Part shown: in pieces, positions 1-9,234 of the stretch
Layout: every line of letters starts with the position of its first letter
Position numbering within the stretch: the stretch's first letter is position 1
DNA from: Nosema muscidifuracis
Taxonomy: Eukaryota; Microsporidia; Nosematidae
Direction of reading: 5' to 3'
DNA: 64,000 nucleotides
Assembly: GCA_028335825.1 (NCBI GenBank)
Contig: JAIOKI010000008.1
Location: 496,001-560,000, forward strand
Program-made: the position numbers and the translations under genes
Notes under the pieces: generated by a model
Seen by the model: only the letters and a program-made list of their open reading frames with translations
Told to the model about the DNA's origin: nothing
Databases searched by the model: none

Positions 1-380
1 TAAGAAATAAATGCAAGTTAGATGTAGGATCTTCAAATTAATTTTTAATTTTTTCCTTAAACGAATTTAAAAATTTTGACTATGTCTATTAATTGACTGT
101 TTAATTTTTTCATATTGTAGTTTAAAAATCAGGGTTAAAAAAAAATAATTTTTTAATAATATTAAAAATAGAGTTAAACAATAATTTAATCTTATAGAAC
201 ATTTCAAAAAAATATTTATCAGTAATTTAACATTTAACTTTTTATCAAAGAATTGAAGATTAATCATAATGTAACCTTTAGGAATATATTAAAAAATAAT
301 TTATTTAATATTATTCCCAAATTATTTTCAAATTAAAAATTTGAAATTTTAATTTAAATATTTAACAATTTGTTGATAAA
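1..380. other. AT-rich intergenic DNA, 5' flank of GGPP synthase
   Basis: No convincing gene. A 66-codon minus-strand open frame lies here, but it is low-complexity (I, L, N, F, K) and has no start context, so I treat it as chance. The last 80 bases before the next gene are nearly pure A/T with short self-complementary AAATTT-type runs, a composition known upstream of microsporidian genes. Confidence 0.5.
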
Positions 381-383
381 AAA

Positions 384-386
384 CCC
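384..386 (+). promoter_or_regulatory. CCC start-site signal of GGPP synthase gene
   Basis: CCC is followed three bases later by the ATG at 390. In microsporidia a CCC (or GGG) run just upstream of the start codon marks the transcription/translation start of many genes. In this almost G/C-free flank it stands out and fixes the start. Confidence 0.65.
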
Positions 387-389
387 TTA

Positions 390-1256
390 ATGACTAGTAG
401 TAATTTTGATATACTTAGTGATGTAATCAGATTATCTGAGTTTAAAAATACAGAGAAGATTGCTGACTATCTATATTACAACACAGTAGGAGGTAAAGCT
501 ATAAGATCAGTCCTTTTTAATATGATATCTAAAAGTGAAAGTAGAGAATCTCTGTTGACATCTAATATGATTGAATTATTACAATCATCTTTAATAGTTA
601 TTGATGATATTATGGACAATTCTAATTGCAGAAGAGGACGTTTGTGTTATTATAAAATACAAGGAATGATTTCTTTAAAATATTCTGCTTATTTTTTAAG
701 TGTAATTTCTAAGTTAATAAGTCCAAAATGTAAAGAAATTTACTCTAATGCACTCTTTAACACGTGCTTAGGACAGACTTTGGATTGTAAAGAGAAAAAA
801 GAGGAAGATTATACCGAAAAAATATACAATAATATAGCTGAGTACAAGACATCAATTTATACTTTCTATTTACCTTTAGTGGCAGGTTATGCGTTTATTA
901 ATAAGGAAGAACCCAAAAATTTATACAATTTTGCTAATACCATAGGAATTATTTTTCAGATGCGAGATGATTATTTAAACTTTCACCCCAAACAGAGCAA
1001 TAAAACAGGTAACGATCTGGAAGAAATGAAATTAACGTATTTTACATGTAGATTGTATACAGAAAAAAATAATAAATATGTAAATGAATATTTCAAGACT
1101 GGTAATGTTAATAGTTATATCTTGGAAAGAGTCAAGTCTTACTTTCCAGATTATCAAAAGAAGGTTGACGAGTTTATGAAAAAAGCTGAGGAATTGGCTA
1201 AGACTTTTGATTACAATGTTTTTATTTTTATCTGTAAATTATTGAAAAAAACATGA
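390..1256 (+). CDS. Geranylgeranyl diphosphate synthase (trans-prenyltransferase)
   Basis: Probable all-trans geranylgeranyl diphosphate synthase, adding isopentenyl diphosphate to allylic diphosphates to make the C20 donor used in protein prenylation. 288 residues, near the ~300 of eukaryotic enzymes. Visible motifs: GGKAIR (34-39), first Asp-rich motif DDIMD (72-76) followed by NS and RRG (81-83), GQTLD (128-132), KT (153-154), second Asp-rich region FQMRDDYLNF (189-198), and K-x-GNDLEE (205-212). The run IIFQMRDDYLN and the DDIxDNS..RRG context match the Bts1/GGPS1 type more than farnesyl diphosphate synthases. The residues four and five before the first DDxxD are Leu and Ser rather than two aromatics, which also favours a longer product. 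The Asn in DDYLN is normal for this subfamily. No transit peptide or membrane segment. The start is fixed by CCC three bases upstream. The C20 rather than C15 product is inferred from motifs. Confidence 0.9.
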   Translation: MTSSNFDILSDVIRLSEFKNTEKIADYLYYNTVGGKAIRSVLFNMISKSESRESLLTSNMIELLQSSLIVIDDIMDNSNCRRGRLCYYKIQGMISLKYSAYFLSVISKLISPKCKEIYSNALFNTCLGQTLDCKEKKEEDYTEKIYNNIAEYKTSIYTFYLPLVAGYAFINKEEPKNLYNFANTIGIIFQMRDDYLNFHPKQSNKTGNDLEEMKLTYFTCRLYTEKNNKYVNEYFKTGNVNSYILERVKSYFPDYQKKVDEFMKKAEELAKTFDYNVFIFICKLLKKT

Positions 1257-2023
1257 TTAAAAGTGGTTAAGTAACTAAAAAAATATAACAGGTCTTATTT
1301 TTGTTTATATTAAAACAAATTATATCTAATATTTAGTATTAATATATAACTTCATAATTTTTGTAATTTTTTTCTCTTTTCATATAATTAGATAATCTTT
1401 AGCTTCAATATCTCAACACATAACATATACAAAAACTCTTATGTTTTAGTATTCTCATTAATTTGCTTTTTTTTGACAAATACACTTTAAAATACGAACA
1501 ATAGGAGTAACATAGCCAAAATTAAAAACATATTAATTTTAAATAATATGTTTTATAGATATTATGTTTACAGCTATATCTCTATAAAATGTTAAAATTA
1601 TAGATTTTAAACTATTTACTATGAAATTTGTCAAAAAACTTTCTATTTTATAAATATAACTATTCGATTCAAATATCTGAGGACTGTTGAAGTAAATAAG
1701 AAATATAACTACGGTCTACTAGCTAATTATAGTGGCTTGATGTACAAGATTAAAATAATCTCTTATGTAATGACATGATAACTAAATATCACAAAGCTAA
1801 TAGAAAAGATATAGGATTGAACTACTGAAGGAAGTCAAATATGCATTCTAATTAACATTTTTTTTCTTTTGAGTATAAAGATCTGAAAGTTAGAGATATA
1901 ATAAAATAACTCACAAGAAATTTCTTTGTCTACGAGAAGAAGATGAAATCTCAAATTCTATACCTAATTTTTAATTTATAATAAATTAAATTTATTAACT
2001 AAAGTCAAAGTTTAAATTTTTTA
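1257..2023. other. AT-rich spacer between convergent genes
   Basis: Lies between the 3' ends of the GGPP synthase and HECT genes. No coding frame or repeat recognised. Confidence 0.5.
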
Positions 2024-3685
2024 TTAATAAGAACCAAATTCCATTGTAGAATTTATCGATATAATTAGATTTTTACGCAGTTCATCACGACTTCTTTGTT
2101 CAGGAATATTAATTTTATTATAGCATGTACTAGCTTTTAGCAGTTTTCCTGATACTCTCGATTTTTCAATTTTACAGATAGTAAATTTTTGGATTCCTCC
2201 GTCTCCTCTTATATTTTTAAATCCACCAGATGGAACTCTTGATAATCCCGTACAAAATTTTAATAGTTTTCTTTTGTTCTCTAAATTAAAATCACTTACT
2301 ATTTCCCAAAACCATTTTATGATATCATCTTGCAATTTACAATTACTATATTTAGTATTATTTTTCCAATCTTCTATGTTTATATCTTCAATTCCACATA
2401 TTAATAATTCTAATTCATCAGGATTAAGTATTGTGAGAAGATCGTCTTCTAGTAAATTGTAGATACCATTCTTTAGAGCAGATAATTGTGATTCTATACT
2501 ACCATGTACACGACTTTTTACAAATAACTCTATATATTCTAATTTATTATTATCAGTGACTTCAATATTTCGACCATTTAGTTTAAGATCTATAGTGTTA
2601 GTATTATTATTCGATTTATCTAATTTATAATCATTTGATTCTTCTGTTATGTCATATGAGAATGAAAGATCTAATCCTTCCACAGAATTATTTTTTATAT
2701 GCATTAGAGAATTATAATGAGTCTCATCCATTTCTTTGATATCTAAAAGATCACATTCATAATTTAGTATATATTTATAAACTGATCTATTGAAATTTAA
2801 ACTTATATTATAATCATATACTATTGAAATAGCTATTATTTTACCTAAAAATTCATAATATTCCAAATTATTATCTTTATCAGAATTGCTTCTATTAGTT
2901 GGACGAACTGTCAAATTTTTTTCTGATGTATAAGAAAAAAAACCAGTACTAGGATCTACAATTTTGTTAATTAGTAAATCTAACCATTCTTTTGTAAGAC
3001 CTGAGCTATCAACCCCTAGTTCATTATTAAATCTAACACAAATTTTATTTTCTCTGATATTTCTTAATTGAAAATTATCTAATGCTAACATTGAACTTTT
3101 GAGAATGCTATTTCTGTCAACATTAATACAAAAATTATCTTCTATTTCTAAACACATAGTACTTTTTATTCGCTCATGAATATATTTTTTTTTATCTTCA
3201 AAAATTACACGGTAATCATCAATATCAGATACATTAGAATTTGTGATATTCTGATTTTCTATATCATCATCTAAAAAACTATAAATGTCATTTGCATTAT
3301 TACCATTATCTATTATGTCTGATGTTTTTCGTTGTACATTTTTCGAGTTATTTCTGTTACATTCTTGCTCTGAATGTTTTTCATTTTTTTGTTTATTAGT
3401 AGTTTGAGTAGTAGAACTCTCTCGGAATGAATCAATATAATTTTTTGAATAATTTGTTTCACAATCTGAATCTTTTTTATGATCTTGATTTAATGAGTGT
3501 TTAGAATTTTTAAAACCTTCTTTTGCACTTGATTTATTTTCATCTTCAGATATATTATTATTTTGATTTAATTTATTGTTATCTTCGGAAGGATTTATTT
3601 GAGATCTTTCATTATTTTGCTTTCTTGCTATGAAAATAGCTAAAATTGCTAATAAAATTAACAAGATAAAAACATAATTTTTCAT
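2024..3685 (-). CDS. Membrane-anchored HECT-type E3 ubiquitin ligase
   Basis: Transfers ubiquitin through a thioester on its own cysteine. 553 residues. Residues ~4-21 are an uninterrupted hydrophobic helix (signal anchor). Residues ~25-160 are hydrophilic, low-complexity and rich in Asn, Asp, Ser and Lys. Residues ~165-553 form a HECT domain of the Rsp5/NEDD4 type: the ELGVDSSGLTKEW block, YEFLGKIIAISIVYDYNISL, LKLNGRNIEVTDNNKLEYIE, DELELLICGIEDINIEDW, WFWEIVSDF, TGLSRVPSGGFKNIRG, and the catalytic loop STCYN with the active Cys at 521, ending EFGSY. All usual N- and C-lobe landmarks are present, so it is probably active. It lacks the C2 and WW substrate-binding modules of Rsp5/NEDD4; the N-terminal anchor instead suggests an ER- or other membrane-bound ligase, possibly for quality control. 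CCC lies about 17 bases upstream of the chosen ATG. Confidence 0.92.
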   Translation of the reverse strand: MKNYVFILLILLAILAIFIARKQNNERSQINPSEDNNKLNQNNNISEDENKSSAKEGFKNSKHSLNQDHKKDSDCETNYSKNYIDSFRESSTTQTTNKQKNEKHSEQECNRNNSKNVQRKTSDIIDNGNNANDIYSFLDDDIENQNITNSNVSDIDDYRVIFEDKKKYIHERIKSTMCLEIEDNFCINVDRNSILKSSMLALDNFQLRNIRENKICVRFNNELGVDSSGLTKEWLDLLINKIVDPSTGFFSYTSEKNLTVRPTNRSNSDKDNNLEYYEFLGKIIAISIVYDYNISLNFNRSVYKYILNYECDLLDIKEMDETHYNSLMHIKNNSVEGLDLSFSYDITEESNDYKLDKSNNNTNTIDLKLNGRNIEVTDNNKLEYIELFVKSRVHGSIESQLSALKNGIYNLLEDDLLTILNPDELELLICGIEDINIEDWKNNTKYSNCKLQDDIIKWFWEIVSDFNLENKRKLLKFCTGLSRVPSGGFKNIRGDGGIQKFTICKIEKSRVSGKLLKASTCYNKINIPEQRSRDELRKNLIISINSTMEFGSY

Positions 3686-3701
3686 TTTGAATGTAATATA
3701 A

Positions 3702-3704
3702 GGG
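3702..3704 (-). promoter_or_regulatory. CCC start-site signal of HECT gene
   Basis: GGG on the plus strand reads CCC 17-19 bases upstream of the minus-strand ATG, in an otherwise A/T-only flank. This matches the microsporidian start signal and supports the start that includes the N-terminal anchor. Confidence 0.5.
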
Positions 3705-5801
3705 TTTATTAGAGAACATTAAAAAAAATTAATAAACTTATGATAAATTAATAATATTTTCTTTTATAAATGTAACTATGATGTTGATATTTTAATTTTG
3801 TTTTGGTGATTGATAAGGTTTACTAATAATTTTTTTAGACCCTTTTATTAAAAACAATTAATAATTAATAATAATTAAATTTCAAGATAATTATAATTAT
3901 AATATGCTATTAAAATTTTTATAAATAGTTAAGTTTTTAGTACTAGCTAATGATTTAAGTAGAATTACTTTTGATTAAATCATGATAGCAATTTCAATTA
4001 TAAGAATAACAAATATATATATATTAAAAATAATCTTTACATCACTAAAATAAATTATTTGAATCAAAATTCAAATAAATTATTTCTAATATCAAATTTG
4101 TAAAAAAATTTATTATTTATGTATTAAAAAATATTCAGTTTTGTGATTGAGTTATTTTTCAAAATTTAATAACTTGTGATTCAAATTTAATTTAATAATG
4201 AGTTATTCTTCTGGTGATCTCTATTAGACTATCATTTATAATTTAATGATACATTTATATTATATATAGAACAATATAGGCCGAGAATAAGTACAGGTAT
4301 GCCCTTTATCTAATAAATGATCCTTACTAACTTATTATAAAGCATAATTATATTTACGATGACATATTATGATACATAAATTAAAAACTAAGTTAATGCT
4401 CGATGATATAAGCATATGTGAAATCCAGAATACATAAGAATATATTGGAAAGTCAAAGATGGACAGCTGTCAAAGAATATTATGTTGAACAAGATTTATT
4501 GAAACAGAGGTGCAAAAAAACTCTACCATAATACAGTATTTTGGAGCAACGAGAGGAAAGAATTAGACACCGACTAATGCAACTTGTATCCAATAAAAAT
4601 TTTAATATGAAATATAATCTAAATATTAGAATATAAAATAGAGTTCCATAAAGAGGAAGATAAGAAATCATTCTGTTAAGAGATGTATAGATAATAAAAG
4701 AGTAACAATTAATGTACATATTAGGCTCAAACTGAGTTTTAAGTTTAATTGCATTAAAGCATTTACACTAGAAAATACTATAAAGAAATAACATTATTTA
4801 GAATATATCACATTCGCTGATATTTAAATCCTAAAGAAACAAATCTAAGACTTATTTTTCAACAATTGCAATACTCTAAACAATTACCGATAAAGATAAT
4901 TACGTAATGATGTGGTATAAAAGTTTTACAACAGCAAATATCAGAATACATACATATAATAAGGCTAAAGTGCTATTATGACCCTTAAAAGTATTATTAT
5001 TTAAGTTGCATATGTCTATTACTCATTGTTGTAAATGATTATCTTAAGGTATTGAATAGGAAGCAAAATAGTTTATGCAGTCTAAAGAAAAAGAAGCTGA
5101 CAACAGATTATAAGAAATTTTAAATGAACAAAGATATAATTAAAATAAATTTTGTTTATTTTTCTCAGTAAGGGTAAATACTATACAAATATATAATATA
5201 AATTAATTATTCATTAATAATATTAATGAAAATATATTTTAGAATTCAACATATTTTTCATTTAATATTAATTTATCAGATTATGACTCGAGACATGTCA
5301 CAAGACTGAGTAAGATGGAAAATAATCAATTATAAGAAATGGCTATTGTTTTTTTGCATATATTTATAATATAAAACTCAAAATAGATTAAATGACTTTA
5401 CTAAGTTAAAAAAAATATATTCCTGGAAGCCTTAATTCCTCATAATTTTTTTTTTAATTCAATAGAACTTTCTTAAATTTCAACAAAAAATATATCAAAG
5501 AATAACTTAAGATTATGTGAATCGTAGAGACTAATCAATAAATAATGCAAACCTTAAAAAGATAAAAAAATTAAATTAAACACTAGACATATACGTGGAC
5601 TTATTTACTACTTCTAGTAGCCCTAGAGAACGACATCAGAAGAACAAAGATAATATTTGTCTTCATTATTTATGTTGTTATATATCAATTGCTTATTTTC
5701 GTTTGATATTTAAAACTGTCAAAAAAATCTTATTGTATTTAAAATTATTAAAGGCTTTTAATGTTATTTAATTGTATATTACAATTTATTAAAAACAGTA
5801 T
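3705..5801. other. AT-rich intergenic region
   Basis: No gene supported. A patch at about 4430-5130 is somewhat richer in G/C and has short interrupted frames, as decayed coding sequence would, but no family is recognisable. Confidence 0.35.
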
Positions 5802-6779
5802 TTATTCAATATTCATAACAGAATAAATAGAAATAAATAATAAAGATAGTGTCATAATCATACATGATGCTAATACTTGAAAATTCTTATTATGCTTTTT
5901 AAATCCTATCATTACTAAAATTAAAAATAATATTGTTGAGATCAATGATAGAGACATTATAGAATAAAATTGAAACTTCTGAATACTGGATGGATTAGAA
6001 GTTAAAAACTCCGAATCAATTGACTTGTAATGTTCTAAAATAGTATTCATTTCTGGTAAATCATTATCACTTATATTTCGTTTAACAATATTTTTTAAAA
6101 AAGCACCTGTGTCATTTTTTTCAAATGAATCTAAATCTTCAAAAGCTTTAATTTGAACATTTTTGGATTCTTCTTTTGTATCTTCAATTTCAGCACTGTC
6201 TGTACGAATCTTTATTCCTAAAATATTTTCAATTTCTTCAATTTCCACTTTATATTCTTTATTATCACATAAAGTTTGTGGTACTCTCCTTAAAAAAAAT
6301 TCAATACAATCACGTTGATTTTTACATCCATCTCTCAAATCGTAAGCTTCGCACAACAAAACTTCGAAATCTTTGTCCGTATCACATAATTTATTTAAAC
6401 CATTGTTAACATTAGTAATCGTTTTCAATAATTTGTTATATGTGTTGAAAGGTACAAACTTCCCTTCTTGAACTTTTTTTTCAAGATTAGAGCAGTCAAG
6501 ATACTTGGTATCATACCATAAATTATCAAGATCGTAAGCTTCACATCCATAATCAATTTTTGTCTTATAAAAAGATTCTCCTATACAATCACGATTACAT
6601 TTACACATTTTACGAGTAAAATGAACAAGACACTTTGGTATTTTTCGTATAATAGAAGAATATGCTTCTTCTTCGCTATTCGAAGTATCAAGTTGTCTAC
6701 AAGCTTCAGATGATCTTTCTAATTGCTCATTGCGCCAATTCTCAAATTCTTCTTTTTCATCCTTAATTTGCTCTTGCAT
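5802..6779 (-). CDS. 12-cysteine membrane protein family, member A (two-helix anchor)
   Basis: Function unknown; member of a family with intact copies at 8359, 15051 and 45987. 325 residues. A short N-terminal helix with an FENWRNEQL motif ends at Cys27. The core then has C-x8-C-x-C-x3-C-x13-C-x16-C (begins KCLVHFTRKMCKC) and, after a linker, LC-x10-C-x8-C-x5-C-x12-C with the EAYDLRDGC block. A ~90-residue acidic linker follows, then two hydrophobic helices (about 270-292 and 300-321) separated by a basic loop (KKHNKNF). No N-terminal signal peptide is visible. By the positive-inside rule the loop is cytosolic and the Cys-rich part faces the lumen or outside. It shares strand and divergent sequence with member B 1.6 kb away, so they look like old tandem paralogs. 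No CCC precedes this ATG; the next upstream frame is closed. Confidence 0.85.
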   Translation of the reverse strand: MQEQIKDEKEEFENWRNEQLERSSEACRQLDTSNSEEEAYSSIIRKIPKCLVHFTRKMCKCNRDCIGESFYKTKIDYGCEAYDLDNLWYDTKYLDCSNLEKKVQEGKFVPFNTYNKLLKTITNVNNGLNKLCDTDKDFEVLLCEAYDLRDGCKNQRDCIEFFLRRVPQTLCDNKEYKVEIEEIENILGIKIRTDSAEIEDTKEESKNVQIKAFEDLDSFEKNDTGAFLKNIVKRNISDNDLPEMNTILEHYKSIDSEFLTSNPSSIQKFQFYSIMSLSLISTILFLILVMIGFKKHNKNFQVLASCMIMTLSLLFISIYSVMNIE

Positions 6780-7130
6780 AATTACTAGTTTCAGATCGAA
6801 TTTATTCTTTTTTTTTAATTAATTGAAATTTAAGTTGTAATTTAATTAAAAAATAAAAAATATTTATATTTAATAAAACATTGTAATATTGAGAAAATAT
6901 TTTTAAAAATTCTAATAATTTATATCTAATTAAAAGTTTTACTTAATTAGTTTGCAATATTAAATTTGCTTTTAATTAAAATTTATTTATGATAAATTGT
7001 TTTTTGATTGTCTATAAATTTATTTAATTATCAACAAAATGCTAGAAATCTTTTTAACATTGTATAAGATTTTAATGTTTACCAGTAAATATATAAAAAA
7101 AATTATGTGGGGTCAAAAATTTACTCTTAC
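6780..7130. other. AT-rich intergenic DNA
   Basis: 5' flank of the minus-strand gene ending at 6779. No gene or clear signal other than A/T runs. Confidence 0.4.
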
Positions 7131-7171
7131 AATTTTATATCTTAACCGAATCTTATAAATATTGATAATAG
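7131..7171 (+). repeat. Left terminal inverted repeat of the MITE-like element
   Basis: 41 bases, exact reverse complement of 7367-7407. Complementarity stops abruptly inside at 7171. Confidence 0.85.
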
Positions 7172-7366
7172 TTGTGCTAATTAAAATATTAATAAATAAT
7201 ATTAAAAAATATTTTTACATAATTTTTTGTGTGTCTGCCATAGTAGCTATCTTAAATATTACATTGACTATCTTATTATTTATAAAAATATAGTTGTTTG
7301 ATTAAAAATTAATAAAAAATAGTGTAATATAGCTATTTAAAAATTAATATTGAATAATTATTAATA

Positions 7367-7407
7367 CTATTATCAATATTTATAAGATTCGGTTAAGATA
7401 TAAAATT
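7367..7407 (-). repeat. Right terminal inverted repeat of the MITE-like element
   Basis: 41 bases, exact reverse complement of 7131-7171. Complementarity ends just outside 7407. Confidence 0.85.
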
Positions 7408-8358
7408 TTAAATAATCAATCTTTGTTTTTACCATAATTTTCTTTATAATTTATTTTTTTGAATAAAGTAAATATTTATAAAAGATCATTTTAGTAGTCA
7501 TACAATTTTTTACATATTCTCATCTAATAATGATAATATTAAGCTTAAATACTGTAATCTCTGTTTAGAGTATTTTTTATATCAAAAGAGATTTTGTAAT
7601 CAGATATAAATCTGATCTAAACTAGACAAAAAAGTTGTTTTATTGAATTAAACATAATATAAATTATTCTTAAGTTTATAAATTCTTTTCTTAATATACT
7701 TTGTTTTTAAATTGAGAATTCAACAAATTATAATTATATTTTAACTATTAATTATTATATATATTTCAATATAGTACATATAAATTAAATTTTTGTATTG
7801 ATAAATATTATTGCTATAAAATTTATAACCTATCCTAAAGTGAGCATATACCTACTATTGTTTTTTTTTAAATTGATATTAACAAAAATTTATATCAATC
7901 ATTTTATATTGACATATTTTTAAATTCAGGTAGTAATAATTTTCTTTTACAAGCAACTTTAGATGTTAATTGTCATTTTTCAATTTTTGAATTTTCAGAT
8001 GTAGTTAAAAGATAATTTATAAAAATAAAGGCAATATAATTAAGTTTCTTTATTTTCTTGAAATATAAGGACAAGAATCTATTGCTAATAAATTAAATAC
8101 AATTGAATTTAGTCAATTATAAGGATTTAGTATATATAATTTAAATAGTTTTATTCAATAAAAAGGTTTTATTAGTAGCATATGCAATAACGTTCTAAAA
8201 TAATTACAATAGTAGATCTTAAAAGAATTATGATTTTATTGTTATAACTAATTTGTTTATCTAATCATAAAGTCATAAAATTATGATTAGCTTAAATAAA
8301 ATATATTTTGAAGTGATGCTTTTTTAAAAATCTACAAAAAAGTAAAAACATATTTTAA
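7408..8358. other. AT-rich intergenic DNA
   Basis: Between the MITE-like element and the 3' end of the next minus-strand gene. No coding frame or repeat recognised. Confidence 0.45.
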
Positions 8359-9234
8359 TTATACTTTTTCTGCAGCTATTAGATCTGAAATAGTTTTACT
8401 TTTAGAAGATCTTTTTTTAAATAGCTTATAAGTAAGATAACCTAAAGCAGTGAACATAGTTATTCCTATTAAGCACCCATAAAAAATAATGAGTGAATTT
8501 CCATCAGATACATAATCATTCACAGATATAGACTGATCTGTATTATCAAACAATTCACTGTTGTCTTTTAATGATCTAACATTTCTTATATAATCATCAT
8601 TTTGTTTAGAATGTTCTAAATTTAAAGAAATTTTGTCAAGCCCGACAGATTTTTTAACATCATTAATTTGATTTTCAAAGTAAGGATTTTTACAACCTTC
8701 AATAAATGTTTGTTTTATAAATTTCCCGAAACAAACAGGATCCTCTTTACATTCTTCTTTTAGTTCATACATGACACATTGTAATTTATCGTAATATTCT
8801 TGATTATCATCACAAAGATTCATTATTGTTTCTTCAATTCTATCACCTAAGGTGCTATTAGAATGAAAATTTTTGTAATAAATCATCTCACCGTCAGAAA
8901 TTCTCATATCATAGTTATCACAATAGACATGATTTTTCAATAAGAAAAGATTGTTAGATTTTATATTATGACATACATGATCAAAATAAACATCTTTAAA
9001 AGAATCTACAACACACTTTTGATTACATTTGCACATTTCTCTAGTAAATTGTATCATACACTTTGGAAATTCTTCAAGCAACTTTGCAACATCTGTGTTT
9101 TCTTCGATCTCTGTTTCAGATATTTTTTTACAGAAATTTTTAGAATTGTTTAAAAGTTCAGTTCTCCATTCTTTAAATTCATGACTAATGTTTGACCAGC
9201 ATACTTCTGTTTTTTTACATTTTTCTTTTTTCAT
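8359..9234 (-). CDS. 12-cysteine membrane protein family, member B (single anchor)
   Basis: Function unknown. 291 residues. The N-terminus has an FKEWRTELL motif like member A, then Cys35. Core: KCMIQFTREMCKCNQKC (C-x8-C-x-C-x3-C), C-x13-C-x16-C, then LC-x11-C-x8-C-x5-C-x12-C with VMYELKEEC and KNPYFENQI. Two extra N-terminal cysteines (residues 6 and 12) are specific to this copy. One hydrophobic helix (about 248-270) is followed by a basic tail (KLFKKRSSKSK), which predicts N-out/C-in orientation. There is no N-terminal signal peptide, so membrane insertion would depend on the C-terminal helix. It is the closest relative of the fossil copy at 29530-30139. No CCC is seen near the start; the chosen ATG is the first in the open frame. 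Confidence 0.85.
   Translation of the reverse strand: MKKEKCKKTEVCWSNISHEFKEWRTELLNNSKNFCKKISETEIEENTDVAKLLEEFPKCMIQFTREMCKCNQKCVVDSFKDVYFDHVCHNIKSNNLFLLKNHVYCDNYDMRISDGEMIYYKNFHSNSTLGDRIEETIMNLCDDNQEYYDKLQCVMYELKEECKEDPVCFGKFIKQTFIEGCKNPYFENQINDVKKSVGLDKISLNLEHSKQNDDYIRNVRSLKDNSELFDNTDQSISVNDYVSDGNSLIIFYGCLIGITMFTALGYLTYKLFKKRSSKSKTISDLIAAEKV

Larger units (their letters stand above)
7131..7407. mobile_element. MITE-like element with 41-bp perfect terminal inverted repeats
   Basis: The first 41 bases (7131-7171) are the exact reverse complement of the last 41 (7367-7407); the central mark is CTTAACCGAATC on the left and GATTCGGTTAAG on the right. The 195-bp interior is AT-rich and non-coding. 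Size, perfect termini and lack of coding capacity fit a non-autonomous DNA transposon. A TA next to each CTTAACCG/CGGTTAAG end would fit a Tc1/mariner-type duplication, but the tips are so A/T-rich that the exact border and target duplication cannot be fixed. Perfect arms imply a recent insertion or selection on a hairpin. No second copy was noticed in this window. Confidence 0.75.

Noticed and set aside
67-267. 66-codon minus-strand open frame
   Set aside because: Composed of A/T-driven residues only, no start signal, and no recognisable motif; it overlaps the promoter side of the GGPP synthase gene.
390-1256. Asn in the second Asp-rich motif as a sign of an inactive enzyme
   Set aside because: FQ-x-RDDYLN is normal for geranylgeranyl diphosphate synthases, so no loss of activity is implied.
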